From Gracilibacillus caseinilyticus (lineage in GTDB: Bacteria; Bacillota; Bacilli; Bacillales; Amphibacillaceae): a stretch of 64,000 bases of DNA. A model generated the notes under the pieces. That model saw only the letters and a program-made list of their open reading frames with translations. It was not told where the DNA came from and made no database searches. The translations under genes were made by a program, and so were the position numbers. The DNA is taken from contig NZ_CP095072.1 of assembly GCF_022919115.1 (NCBI RefSeq), forward strand, positions 3,720,001 through 3,784,000. Reading direction: 5' to 3'. Below, in pieces: positions 1 through 8,712 of the stretch. Position 1 is the stretch's first letter. Each line of letters starts with the position of its first letter.

Positions 1-13
1 ATGTTTCGTAAAA

Positions 14-19
14 CCACCT
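14..19 (-). promoter_or_regulatory. Ribosome binding site of the next gene, off the window
   Basis: On the minus strand an AGGTGG lies just after the ylqD stop codon. It is followed about 11 nt later by AT at the very edge of the window, consistent with an ATG that straddles the boundary. By conserved order the next gene would be rimM (16S rRNA processing factor), but none of its coding sequence is visible. Confidence 0.4.
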
Positions 20-20
20 A

Positions 21-407
21 TTATGTAATTTTTGTAATCATTCCATCTTGAATGACGATTGAGCGTTGACTCGTTATGTCATCCCATCTCATACCTTCTT
101 CAATATCAATGATTGCATCCACTTCTCCTTCGTTCATTTCACTTCCAACCGGGAGAATTTCTAACTGCTCCAATTTGTATTTATACCATTTAATTTGATC
201 TTTACGATTCGAGATTTCCTTTTTGAAACGTGTTGCTATATCAGCTTTTTTATTAGCGGAGCGCTGTTCCAATTTTTTCTGTTCAAATTTTAATTGCTCA
301 CATTCCTGCTCTAACTTAAAAATCTTAAATTGATATTCTTCTCTTAAATTAGCTTTGCTTTGATCGGTTACAATTTTTTTGATGGCAACTTTTTTTATTA
401 TTTTCAT
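21..407 (-). CDS. ylqD: YlqD family protein
   Basis: A 128-residue protein of unknown biochemical role, matching the length and position of YlqD in the rpsP-khpA-ylqD-rimM-trmD neighbourhood. The N-terminus (MKIIKKVAIKKIV) is typical of the family. Residues about 20-85 are rich in Lys, Glu and Gln with heptad-like spacing and look like one long coiled coil. The C-terminal 40 residues form a more acidic small domain. I chose the ATG at 407 because AAAGAGG sits about 8 nt upstream; an in-frame TTG six codons further upstream lies inside that site. It is unusually separated from khpA by about 920 bp containing a terminator and a repeat element. Family assignment rests on similarity remembered from B. 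subtilis and on context. Confidence 0.8.
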   Translation of the reverse strand: MKIIKKVAIKKIVTDQSKANLREEYQFKIFKLEQECEQLKFEQKKLEQRSANKKADIATRFKKEISNRKDQIKWYKYKLEQLEILPVGSEMNEGEVDAIIDIEEGMRWDDITSQRSIVIQDGMITKIT

Positions 408-455
408 TATTTCATCCTCTTTCAATCCTATTCAAGAGTACGATCAGTTAATTAA

Positions 456-485
456 AGAATAGCATGCACAGAAACGAAAGCGCAA
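456..485 (-). promoter_or_regulatory. Candidate promoter for ylqD
   Basis: TTGCGC (480-485) and TATTCT (456-461) are separated by 18 bp, with TGC directly before the -10 giving an extended -10. It would transcribe ylqD and the genes beyond the window, which have lost read-through from khpA because of the terminator at 1299-1329. The -35 overlaps one arm of a possible stem (gcgcaag at 480-486 with cttgcgc at 554-560, and gtttac at 492-497 with gtaaac at 544-549). Sequence match only. Confidence 0.4.
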
Positions 486-645
486 GTCTCTGTTTACAGA
501 ACAAAATTAATAAAGCATGAACAGCCAATACCTATCAGCACATGTAAACCAGCCTTGCGCTTATTTATAAAAATACTAATGTGTAAATTAAAAAAACGCG
601 CATAAAACCGCCTCGTTCTAAAGTACTAAAAATATATAGCTACCT

Positions 646-1221
646 ATAATATGGATTATGTAAACTAGATTGTACTACAATGTGGTAATTTTGACATATT
701 TATGTGCGTAGCAAAGCTCCGGAAATATACTCTGCGTTCTGCGGGGCACGGATTCAGCTAGGCTACTACATGCACTGCTTCTTTGCTGCCTTGTACCGAG
801 GAAGCTACTTCGAAGCAATACTTGTAGACACAGGCACAGACAAAGTCGATCTTTAGCTCGCGCTGACGCATGCGGAGTCTCCGTACATTTCCTATGCTTA
901 AGGAAGTGTTACATCGTATGTAACTGCTAAAAACAGTGGTTTTAGGCATATAGAATTCGAATAGCATCATGGCAATGATAATCAGCTCAATGTAATAGCT
1001 CTTGTTTACGTTGTAGAGTCTGTACCATAGCGCAGGCCAACCACGTAGACTACCGCGGGACGTGCAGGTGCTGAAGATCCACTTTGTGAAGCGATCATCT
1101 TCGCAAAGTGAGCTTCAGCCGTGCCCCGTAGGACGCGAAGTAGTTGGCCGGAGCGGTTATCCTAGCACACTATCTATTTCAAAATTACCACTAAGCTTGT
1201 AGTTTACATAATCCGTATTCT
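646..1221 (-). repeat. Miniature inverted-repeat element, copy A
   Basis: A 576-bp non-coding element between khpA and ylqD. It starts with ATAATATGGATTATGTAAAC and ends with the inverted copy (GTTTACATAATCCGTATTCT), about 22 bp of terminal inverted repeat with few mismatches. Just inside, GTGGTAATTTTGAC (about 681) is matched by the inverse CAAAATTACCAC (about 1182), extending the symmetry. The interior holds two hairpin modules. At 1033-1166, GGCCAACCAC pairs with GTAGTTGGCC, and CTGAAGATCCACTTTG pairs imperfectly with CAAAGTGAGCTTCAG. The left arm has the R-type sequence (GTAGCAAAGCTCCGGAAATA) and the right arm the L-type (TTGGCCGGAGCG), so this copy is inverted relative to copies B, C and D. 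The rest of the 408-1298 gap shows no gene. Confidence 0.85.
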
Positions 1222-1298
1222 AAAAACCCACACTTTCACTTTTGCAACTTAAGCTGAAATTTTTGTGATTCGGTTATATACATACTTTTGTTTATGAA

Positions 1299-1329
1299 AA
1301 AGAGGGGGGCTTTGGAAGCCTCCCTCTTT
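1299..1329 (-). terminator. Rho-independent terminator after khpA
   Basis: A 14-bp stem with one mismatch (AAGCCTCCCTCTTT at 1316-1329 with its partner at 1299-1312) and a 3-nt loop. On the minus strand it is followed by a T run. The stem starts inside the khpA stop codon. It ends the rpsP-khpA transcript before ylqD. Confidence 0.85.
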
Positions 1330-1555
1330 ACATGATATCTAAATAAATTCTTTTATTAGATTTCATCCCAGCTGCATAGACAACTGTTCGGATTGATTTG
1401 GCAATGCGACCATTTTTGCCGATCACTTTCCCGACATCATTCTCATGAACATGAAGATGATAAATATGTTTGTTATCCTCTTCTTTCTCCGTGACAACAA
1501 TTTCTTCTGGGTGATCTACTAATGGTTCTACAATTGTTTCAATCAATGATTTCAT
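1328..1555 (-). CDS. khpA: KH domain RNA-binding protein KhpA
   Basis: A 75-residue protein made of a single type II KH domain, with the RNA-contacting GxxG loop visible as GKNG at residues 46-49 within GKVIGKNGRIAKSI. In Bacillota this small protein (YlqC) partners with KhpB/Jag. The pair binds RNA and influences cell division and elongation; that role is family knowledge. It follows rpsP by 17 bp and is almost certainly co-transcribed with it. A strong terminator begins at its stop codon. Length is normal for the family. Confidence 0.93.
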   Translation of the reverse strand: MKSLIETIVEPLVDHPEEIVVTEKEEDNKHIYHLHVHENDVGKVIGKNGRIAKSIRTVVYAAGMKSNKRIYLDIM

Positions 1556-1572
1556 CGAATCACATCACTTTA

Positions 1573-1842
1573 TTATTGATTTTTTGATTCGTGGAATTTA
1601 GTCATAACGCCTTCTTTAGAGAACAAGTTGCGTACCGTATCACTCGGCTTCGCACCTTTAGTCATCCAATCAAGCGCTTTGTTTTCATCTAATGACACTT
1701 CAACCGGATTAGCTACCGGATTATATGTTCCAATTTGTTCGATGATACGTCCGTCACGTGGTGAACGAGAATCTGCCACTACGATACGGTAAAATGGATT
1801 TCTTTTAGAACCCATACGTTTTAAACGAATTTTTACTGCCAT
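1573..1842 (-). CDS. rpsP: 30S ribosomal protein S16
   Basis: Small-subunit protein S16, 89 residues (family usually 80-92), with the characteristic start [21 protein letters not shown] and the following DSRSPRDGR and IGTYNP motifs. It binds 16S rRNA during assembly of the 30S body. It is preceded by a GGAGGTG ribosome binding site and lies 77 bp downstream of ffh, heading the short rpsP-khpA pair. No anomalies. Confidence 0.98.
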   Translation of the reverse strand: MAVKIRLKRMGSKRNPFYRIVVADSRSPRDGRIIEQIGTYNPVANPVEVSLDENKALDWMTKGAKPSDTVRNLFSKEGVMTKFHESKNQ

Positions 1843-1919
1843 TTTGTTACACCTCCAAATAAATATCTCACAAGAAAGAATTGTATCAGATTTATTTTAG
1901 TCTGTAAAGTGTTTTTACC

Positions 1920-3281
1920 TTACATGAACGGAAAATTTAAACCTTTTTGTTTTTTACGCTTTTTGCCTTTCTTTCCTTGCTGCATGTTGGTCATTTGTTT
2001 CATCATTTTTTTCATTTCTTCAAATTGCTTTAACAAACGGTTCACTTCCGATACAGAACGGCCGGAACCTTTCGCAATACGCTTACGGCGACCTGCATTT
2101 ATCACACTGGGATCTTGACGTTCCTGTGCTGTCATCGATTGAATAATTGCTTCAACATGTGTAATCTGCTTCTCATCAAAATCAACGTTCTTAAGACCTT
2201 TCATCTTATTCGCGCCAGGAATCATGTCGATCAGTTCATCAAGTGGTCCCATATTTTTCACCTGACCCATTTGTTCAAGGAAATCATCAAACGTAAACGA
2301 AGCGGATCGCATTTTTTCTTCTAATTCTTTTGCTCGTTTCTCGTCAACATTTTCCTGGGCTTTTTCGATTAAGGACAGTACATCACCCATCCCCAGAATA
2401 CGCGACGCCATACGTTCAGGATGGAACACTTCCAATTGATCGAGTTTTTCTCCCATACCAGCAAATTTAATCGGCTTATCCGTAACAGCTTTAATCGATA
2501 GCGCTGCCCCGCCACGGGTATCACCGTCAAGTTTTGTTAATACGACACCAGTGACATCCAATTGTTCATTAAAGCTTTCTGCTACGGTTACAGCATCCTG
2601 ACCTGTCATAGAATCTACGACTAAGAATACTTCATCAGGATTGACGTTTCCTTTAATTTGGATTAACTCATCCATTAATTCGTTATCGACATGCAGACGA
2701 CCTGCAGTATCAATAAGAACATAATCAAGATGCTCTTCCTTCGCTTTCTCCATCGCATTGTTAACGATGTCTACCGGATTAGCTTCTGTACCTTCTGCAT
2801 ATACCGGAATATTTAACTGCTTCCCTAGTGTCTCCAGTTGATCAATTGCTGCCGGGCGATAAACGTCACCTGCTACCAGTAACGGTTTTCGATTATATTT
2901 CTTTCGTAATAAATTTGCTAATTTACCTGTTGTGGTTGTTTTACCTGCACCTTGTAGACCGACCATCATAATCACTGTCGGCGGACGATCAGCTACAGCA
3001 ATTTTGCTCTCATCGCCACCCATCAAGGCTGTTAATTCTTCCTTCACCACTTTAATAACCTGCTGTCCAGGTGTAAGACTTTCCATTACTTCCTGGCCTA
3101 CTGCACGTTCTTTCACTTTCTTTACAAAATCTTTTACTACTTTAAAGTTAACGTCTGCCTCTAATAAAGCTAATCGGACCTCACGGGTCATTTCTTTTAC
3201 GTCTTGCTCACTTACTTTACCTTTTCCTTTAATCTTTTGAATGGTATTCTGCAGGCGGTCGGCTAAACCTTCAAATGCCAT
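1920..3281 (-). CDS. ffh: Signal recognition particle GTPase Ffh
   Basis: The protein part of the signal recognition particle, which binds signal peptides and 4.5S/scRNA and delivers ribosomes to FtsY at the membrane. At 453 residues it shows an N-terminal helical bundle (1-95), a GTPase domain with GLQGAGKTTTTGK (108-120), DTAGR (191-195) and TKLDGD (249-254), and a C-terminal M domain (about 300-453). The end is Met- and Lys-rich (MKKMMKQMTNMQQGKK), as expected for the signal-peptide groove and RNA binding. It starts 12 bp after ylxM and belongs to the ftsY-ylxM-ffh cluster downstream of smc. Start is ATG with a G-rich ribosome binding site. Confidence 0.98.
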   Translation of the reverse strand: MAFEGLADRLQNTIQKIKGKGKVSEQDVKEMTREVRLALLEADVNFKVVKDFVKKVKERAVGQEVMESLTPGQQVIKVVKEELTALMGGDESKIAVADRPPTVIMMVGLQGAGKTTTTGKLANLLRKKYNRKPLLVAGDVYRPAAIDQLETLGKQLNIPVYAEGTEANPVDIVNNAMEKAKEEHLDYVLIDTAGRLHVDNELMDELIQIKGNVNPDEVFLVVDSMTGQDAVTVAESFNEQLDVTGVVLTKLDGDTRGGAALSIKAVTDKPIKFAGMGEKLDQLEVFHPERMASRILGMGDVLSLIEKAQENVDEKRAKELEEKMRSASFTFDDFLEQMGQVKNMGPLDELIDMIPGANKMKGLKNVDFDEKQITHVEAIIQSMTAQERQDPSVINAGRRKRIAKGSGRSVSEVNRLLKQFEEMKKMMKQMTNMQQGKKGKKRKKQKGLNFPFM

Positions 3282-3293
3282 ACTATTCGCCCC

Positions 3294-3620
3294 CTATTCG
3301 ATTTCAATAATTGCTTCTATCTTCGTCTTTAATTGCTCATCATTTCTTTCATCAGCGATGTCACTTATTTCCTTAAGGAGTGACTGCCGTGCGAGAAATT
3401 TCTGATATAAGCCAAGCTTTTGCTCATATTCTTCTAGCATTTGTTCCGTTCTTCGAATATTATCATAAATTGCCTGTCTTGATACATTCGATGTCTCGGA
3501 AATTTCACCTAATGAAAAATCTTCCAAATAATACATTTCCATATAACTGCGCTGTTTCTCCGTTAAGAGTTCCTGGTAAAAATCATACAGTGCATTAATC
3601 CTAGTCGTTTTATCTAACAT
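3294..3620 (-). CDS. ylxM: YlxM/p13-like helix-turn-helix protein
   Basis: A 108-residue protein of the UPF0122 (YlxM/p13) family, which is regularly encoded directly before ffh and has been linked to SRP function in streptococci. Residues about 18-65 look like a sigma-70 region 4 type helix-turn-helix: [22 protein letters not shown], then [16 protein letters not shown]. The C-terminal half is a charged helix. Start ATG is preceded by AGGAG. It sits between ftsY (74 bp upstream) and ffh (12 bp downstream). The precise molecular role is not shown by the sequence. Confidence 0.9.
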   Translation of the reverse strand: MLDKTTRINALYDFYQELLTEKQRSYMEMYYLEDFSLGEISETSNVSRQAIYDNIRRTEQMLEEYEQKLGLYQKFLARQSLLKEISDIADERNDEQLKTKIEAIIEIE

Positions 3621-3694
3621 AAAAAAGACTCCTCGTTAAGTAAAATGCCTTTACATTTTAGTCTACTCATCCTGAAGAACAACTGTCAAGTTTT

Positions 3695-4699
3695 TCAGGA
3701 TGACTCTTCTTCAATCATATCCGCAAACAGCCCATAGACAAATGCATGTGGATCAAAGGTTTGCAGATCAGTCACTTTCTCTCCTAACCCGACGAGTTTA
3801 ACCGGAATACCTAATTCATTACGAATAGCAAGTACAATACCGCCTTTCGCAGTACCGTCGAGTTTCGTTAATACAATTCCCGACACTTCGGTTGATTGAG
3901 AGAAAGTTTTTGCTTGGCTTAACGCATTTTGTCCTGTTGTTGCATCTAGCACTAATAGTACTTCATGGGGTGCGTTTGGCACTTCTCGTTCGATGACACG
4001 TTTTACTTTGGCCAATTCATTCATCAGATTGACTTTATTTTGGAGACGCCCTGCTGTATCGCATAATAATACATCTGCATTCCTTGATTTAGCAGCCTGA
4101 ATCCCGTCATAGATTACCGCGGCAGGATCACTGCCTTCACTATGCTTGATAACATCAACACCGACACGTTTACCCCATTCATTTAATTGCTGAATCGCAC
4201 CAGCACGGAAGGTATCACCAGCGGTAAGCAGGACTTCTTTTCCTTCTGTTTTTAATTGGTGTGCCAGTTTTCCGATGGTTGTAGTTTTACCAACACCGTT
4301 AACACCAACAAACAAAATAACTGTTAACTCGCCTTCCTGGATATTTAAAGAGGTATCTTCTATTTCTGTATCTTTTCCTTGGTAAATCTCTACAAGCTTT
4401 TCAGAAATTACTTCTTTTACTTCTTTCGTGTCTTTAATGTTACGACGTTTCACTTCCATTTCCAGCTCTTCAATCAATTCCATAACGGTCGTAACACCGA
4501 CATCTGCAGAAATCAATACTTCTTCTAAGTCCTCAAAAAATTCTTCATCTACTTTTCGATAGCGTGCAACAAGGTCGTTAATTTTTTCTGAAAAAGATTT
4601 TCTCGTTTTACTCAAACCATCTTTGTATTTGTCCGTTACTTCTTCTTGATCTTGACTATTGGATTGGAATTTTTCTTTTAATTTCTTCAGGAAACTCAC
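3695..4699 (-). CDS. ftsY: SRP receptor GTPase FtsY
   Basis: The membrane-associated receptor for the signal recognition particle. At 334 residues it has only a short charged N-terminal region instead of the long acidic A domain of enterobacteria, as is usual in Bacillota. The NG domain shows GVNGVGKT (132-139), DTAGRLQ (214-220) and TKLDGTAKGG. The start is a GTG at 4699 with GAGGAGG seven bases upstream; the ATG overlapping it runs straight into a stop. It follows smc by 17 bp, so smc-ftsY-ylxM-ffh can form one unit. Confidence 0.97.
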   Translation of the reverse strand: MSFLKKLKEKFQSNSQDQEEVTDKYKDGLSKTRKSFSEKINDLVARYRKVDEEFFEDLEEVLISADVGVTTVMELIEELEMEVKRRNIKDTKEVKEVISEKLVEIYQGKDTEIEDTSLNIQEGELTVILFVGVNGVGKTTTIGKLAHQLKTEGKEVLLTAGDTFRAGAIQQLNEWGKRVGVDVIKHSEGSDPAAVIYDGIQAAKSRNADVLLCDTAGRLQNKVNLMNELAKVKRVIEREVPNAPHEVLLVLDATTGQNALSQAKTFSQSTEVSGIVLTKLDGTAKGGIVLAIRNELGIPVKLVGLGEKVTDLQTFDPHAFVYGLFADMIEEESS

Positions 4700-4716
4700 A
4701 TTAATACCTCCTCTTC

Positions 4717-7700
4717 TTATGCTTCTAACAATTCAGGGGCTTCTTCGAGCTTCACAGATACTAATCTGGAAACACCTGATTCTTGCATAGTCACCCCATA
4801 TAAAACATCGGCTTCTTCCATTGTACCTTTACGGTGTGTAATAACAATAAATTGAGTATGTTTACTATAATATTTTAAATATTGAGCAAATCTTGCCACA
4901 TTTGCTTCATCGAGTGCTGCTTCTACTTCATCAAGCACACAGAATGGGACCGGACGGACACGAAGGATCGCAAACAGTAATGCAATGGCTGTTAAGGCGC
5001 GTTCACCACCTGAAAGCAAGCCCAATTGCTGTAACTTCTTACCGGGAGGCTGGGCGATAATATCAACACCAGTCTCTAATAACTGATTCGGATCAGTTAA
5101 TTTCAGTTCTGCATGTCCTCCACCAAATAATCGTTGGAAAACGACCGTGAATTCTTCTTTAATTTGTGAGAAGGTCTCATCAAATCGTCTCGTCATCTCT
5201 TCATCCATTTCCGCAATGATTTCATATAGGGTCCGTTTGGCTTCGACCAGATCCGTTTGCTGGCTTGTCAAAAATTCATGCCGTTCTTTAATCCGGTCAT
5301 ATTCCTCGATTGCCCCAATATTTACAGTACCAAGTTCTTCAATTGATTTTTTGATCAGTTTTACCTGCTCTTTGGCATTTTCTAAATGATCTGGTGCAGG
5401 GTAATCTGCTTTTGCTTTTTCGAACGTCATGCTGTACTCATTTTCTAGCAGTTGCAACCTGTTATCCAAATCAAGATCTAAACGATTTCGACTGATTTCA
5501 ATCGCTTGAATGTTTTGTTGCAAATCGTATTCTTCTTTTTGTGCAAGTCTGATTGATTCATCTAACGTGGTCACGTTTTGCTGACTCGCAGAACGAGCAT
5601 CTCTTAGTTGTTGCAACGCTTCTTGGTTACTCTGTTTCTGCTGCCTTTTATCCTCAATCTGTTGCTCAATCTCTTCTTCCGTCTGTTGACTATTTTTTAC
5701 ATCAATCAGCTGTTGTAATTGTTGTTCTTTCGTGCTTTGTATTTCCTTGTATTCTGCCATTTCCGATTCTGTTTTTGCAACTTTTTCTTTCTGATTGGTT
5801 AACTGACTTTTCAATTCGGCTTGCTGTACTTGTAGTCGTTGAAGGTTGTCCTTCAATCCCTCTTCTTTAGCCTCAAAATTTTGAAGCTGGTCTGTTAAGG
5901 TTTCAATCTTCTGATCAAGCGTTGTTAAGCGCTCGTGAAGAGATTCTAAATCACCATCAATCTGTGTACGTTGCTCTTCTAATAACTTCCTGTCCTGTTC
6001 CTGTTGCATCTTATCCTGATCATAAATGGATAGTTGATCATTCAAATGTTCAAGTGATAGTTTAGACTCTTTATACTCGCTATGATGCTTTTGATAATTC
6101 ATGCGCAATCCATCTAATTTTTGATACAAAGTGTCTTTTTGCACACGTAATTCAGCCAATGAATCTTTTTGTGTTTGCAATTGTTTTTCATAGTCAGTCA
6201 CGCGCACCTGGTATTCTTTGTATTTTTTCGTTAATGTCTTCAGTTCACGATCTCTCGTAAATAATGACTGGTTATTCTTTTTCTTGGCACCACCAGACAT
6301 GGAACCACCAGGATTCACGACATCGCCATCTAATGTGACGATTCGGTACCTTCTGCCAGTCTGTTGGGCAAAACGGTTGGCACCTTCTAATGTTTTTGAA
6401 ATGATAACATTCCCTAATAGTGCCCCCATCACCGATTGATATGTAGAATCAAATTGAATTAAATCTACGGCAACCCCAACAAACTCGTCATCCTGTTTAA
6501 GCATTTCAACAAAATTAGCCGGTATTTGTTTCGGTTTCATCGCATTAATAGGTAAAAAGGTAGCCCGCCCCTTGTTTGTTCTTTTAAGCCACTGGATTGC
6601 CTCACGCGCTGATTTTTCATTGTCGACAACGACATGTTGAGCTTGTGCACCCAATGCAGTTTCCATCGCATCCACCAGCTGATCACCAAACTCAATAAGC
6701 TCAGGTATCGCACCATGGATGCCTGATAGTTTATGTTGTTCACGAGCTTTCAACACTTCTTTGACGCCAAAATAAAAACCTTGGAAATCTTCTTTCAAAT
6801 CTTCGAGCATTTCTTTCTTAGATTTTAAATTCTCTAGCATTTGATAGCCTTTATACAGTTTCTGTTGCATATCATCGAGCATCTTATCTTCTGCTGATAC
6901 CTTTCGCTCGGTTTGCTGGTAAGATTCTTGCACTTCTTGTAACTCTTTACTTTCACGATCAACTACGGCTTCTGCTTGCTCCACCGCCCGAACAAGTTCA
7001 CTCCGCTCCTCATATAAATGTTGCCACTTAGTGGATTGAACATTCTTTTTGCCTTCCATTTTTTCTAATTGCTGCTGTATAGAATTCTTTTCATTACGTT
7101 TCGCTGCCTGCTCATTCAGCAGTTCAATATAATCACTCTTCAGCGTTTCAAGATCTTCTTCGATTGTATTTTTTCCTGTTTTTAATTGCTCATTAATAGT
7201 ATTAATTTGCTTCGTTAAAGATTGATTCTCTTGTTTATACCGGTCTAAAATCTGTTGTTCCTGTTGCAATTGCTCCAAAAGAGCTTCTTTTTTTTCTAGC
7301 GTATCGGCAATATCTCGTTCTAAATTCGTTTTATTTTCATGAAAATGCTGAAGCCTTTCATGAAAGATTTTCTTGTTACCTTCAAGATTCTCTAATTCCT
7401 GTGTTGCAACTAATAATGTTTCCTGTAATTTTGTAATTTGTTCATCTGCCTGCTGGACTTCCTGTTTTAACTGCGTACTTTTTTGTTCATGTGTTTCAAT
7501 CCATTGTTGCTTACCTTTTAAATCAGTACGCATCTTAGTTAATTCCTGTTCAGAAGCTTGCCATTGATCATTCAGCTGCTCAATTTCTTTTGCTAGCAAG
7601 CCGACTTCTACATTTGTCAGCCGTTCTTTTTGGGACAGATATTCTTTTGCAATCGACGCTTGCTTTGCCAATGGTTCCAATTGTCCGTCGATTTCATAAA

Positions 7701-8283
7701 TAATATCTTCCACACGGTTTAAATTTTCTTGTGTTTCAGCTAATTTATATTCTGCTTGTTTCTTTCTGTTTTTATATTTCAAAACACCTGCAGCTTCTTC
7801 AAAAATCACTCGTCGTTCTTCCGATTTAGAGCTTAGGATTTCTTCCACTTTCCCCTGACTGATAATAGAAAAAGCTTCTCTTCCTAATCCTGAGTCCATA
7901 AAAAGTTCAGTAATATCTTTTAAGCGGCATGGCTGTTTATTCATTAAAAATTCACTTTCACCTGAACGGTACACTCTTCTTGTGACACTGACTTCCTGAT
8001 AATCTACGGGAAGACGGTTATCTGAGTTATCCAGTACCAACGTTACTTCGGCAACATTTAAGGCCCTGCGCGATTCACTTCCCTGGAATATAATATCTTC
8101 CATTTTGGCACCACGAAGGGATCTAGCTGATTGCTCCCCCAGTACCCAGCGAATCGCATCGGTAATATTACTCTTTCCACTTCCGTTCGGTCCTACTACG
8201 GCCGTAACCCCTGGTACAAATTCGACTTTAATTCGCTCAGCGAAAGATTTAAAACCAATTGTATCTAATTGTTTTAAATACAT
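4717..8283 (-). CDS. smc: Chromosome segregation ATPase SMC
   Basis: The core of the SMC-ScpAB condensin, which loops and organises the chromosome and is loaded by ParB. At 1188 residues (family about 1180-1190) it has an N-terminal Walker A, GPNGSGKSN (31-39), then a long coiled coil with Gln/Glu-rich heptads (about 165-510). The hinge follows (about 510-670, containing GIHGAIPELIEF and the Gly-rich GGSMSGGAKKK). The return coiled coil runs to about 1020. At the C-terminus are the ABC signature LLSGGE (1089-1094) and Walker B DEVEAALDEANV (from about 1119). In B. subtilis smc directly follows rnc; here rnc has its own terminator, and yfkK plus a repeat element lie between. Start ATG with TAGGAG 8 nt upstream. 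Confidence 0.98.
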   Translation of the reverse strand: MYLKQLDTIGFKSFAERIKVEFVPGVTAVVGPNGSGKSNITDAIRWVLGEQSARSLRGAKMEDIIFQGSESRRALNVAEVTLVLDNSDNRLPVDYQEVSVTRRVYRSGESEFLMNKQPCRLKDITELFMDSGLGREAFSIISQGKVEEILSSKSEERRVIFEEAAGVLKYKNRKKQAEYKLAETQENLNRVEDIIYEIDGQLEPLAKQASIAKEYLSQKERLTNVEVGLLAKEIEQLNDQWQASEQELTKMRTDLKGKQQWIETHEQKSTQLKQEVQQADEQITKLQETLLVATQELENLEGNKKIFHERLQHFHENKTNLERDIADTLEKKEALLEQLQQEQQILDRYKQENQSLTKQINTINEQLKTGKNTIEEDLETLKSDYIELLNEQAAKRNEKNSIQQQLEKMEGKKNVQSTKWQHLYEERSELVRAVEQAEAVVDRESKELQEVQESYQQTERKVSAEDKMLDDMQQKLYKGYQMLENLKSKKEMLEDLKEDFQGFYFGVKEVLKAREQHKLSGIHGAIPELIEFGDQLVDAMETALGAQAQHVVVDNEKSAREAIQWLKRTNKGRATFLPINAMKPKQIPANFVEMLKQDDEFVGVAVDLIQFDSTYQSVMGALLGNVIISKTLEGANRFAQQTGRRYRIVTLDGDVVNPGGSMSGGAKKKNNQSLFTRDRELKTLTKKYKEYQVRVTDYEKQLQTQKDSLAELRVQKDTLYQKLDGLRMNYQKHHSEYKESKLSLEHLNDQLSIYDQDKMQQEQDRKLLEEQRTQIDGDLESLHERLTTLDQKIETLTDQLQNFEAKEEGLKDNLQRLQVQQAELKSQLTNQKEKVAKTESEMAEYKEIQSTKEQQLQQLIDVKNSQQTEEEIEQQIEDKRQQKQSNQEALQQLRDARSASQQNVTTLDESIRLAQKEEYDLQQNIQAIEISRNRLDLDLDNRLQLLENEYSMTFEKAKADYPAPDHLENAKEQVKLIKKSIEELGTVNIGAIEEYDRIKERHEFLTSQQTDLVEAKRTLYEIIAEMDEEMTRRFDETFSQIKEEFTVVFQRLFGGGHAELKLTDPNQLLETGVDIIAQPPGKKLQQLGLLSGGERALTAIALLFAILRVRPVPFCVLDEVEAALDEANVARFAQYLKYYSKHTQFIVITHRKGTMEEADVLYGVTMQESGVSRLVSVKLEEAPELLEA

Positions 8284-8346
8284 TTATAAAACTCCTATTT
8301 ATATCATTTCATCGCGAAAAATCAAGATTGGATTATATTTAATCCT

Positions 8347-8374
8347 TTGCTTTTCAACTTATTTATTTTATCAT
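8347..8374 (+). promoter_or_regulatory. Possible promoter for yfkK
   Basis: TTGCTT (8347-8352), 16 bp, TATCAT (8369-8374) lie in the 148-bp divergent gap between smc and yfkK. The region is AT-rich, so chance matches are likely. Confidence 0.3.
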
Positions 8375-8431
8375 AAAGACTAGAGTAAGAGAAGGAAGAT
8401 CCTATAAAATACATATTAGGAGTGAATAGAA

Positions 8432-8653
8432 TTGCATTTAGAAGAAAAAACAGAAGCTAATTTGACTTATATCATTCAGGAAATGGGTAAAATGCTGCAA
8501 GTTGTGAATGAATCGATTATGAATCCTGATGACTATGATATGGAGCATTATGATGAACTAAAAGAGCTGTATGATTTACTTAAAATGAAAGGTAGCTTAA
8601 CCGTAGCAGAAACCCAAGCCTTCATTGCCGAATTACGACAATATCGTAAATAA
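8432..8653 (+). CDS. yfkK: UPF0435/DUF1128 family protein (YfkK-like)
   Basis: A 73-residue soluble protein that I recognise as the DUF1128 (YfkK) family from the pattern NPDDYDMEHYDELKELYDLL, followed by an acidic-then-basic C-terminal helix. Function is unknown. The start is TTG at 8432, with AGGAG at 8418-8422 giving good spacing; no in-frame ATG lies nearby. It is on the plus strand, divergent from smc, and its 3' end runs into a terminator and then repeat copy B. In B. subtilis yfkK is far from smc, so this is a relocated gene sitting between rnc and smc. Confidence 0.75.
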   Translation: MHLEEKTEANLTYIIQEMGKMLQVVNESIMNPDDYDMEHYDELKELYDLLKMKGSLTVAETQAFIAELRQYRK

Positions 8654-8659
8654 AACCTA

Positions 8660-8702
8660 TCAAAAAAGCTCGGATGCCTCAATAATAGCAGCCGAGTTTT
8701 TT
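8660..8702 (+). terminator. Terminator after yfkK
   Basis: AAAAAAGCTCGG and CCGAGTTTTTTT form a short GC stem extended by A-T pairs across an 18-nt loop, with the T run on the plus strand. It lies just 11 bp before repeat copy B. Confidence 0.65.
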
Positions 8703-8712
8703 TGAACTTTTC

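Noticed and set aside
758..970. Plus-strand open frame of 70 codons
   Set aside because: It lies entirely inside repeat copy A, has no ribosome site and its sequence recurs as non-coding in other copies.
646..1221. CRISPR array or tRNA-like cluster
   Set aside because: Repeats are inverted hairpins, not regularly spaced direct repeats; no spacers and no tRNA fold.
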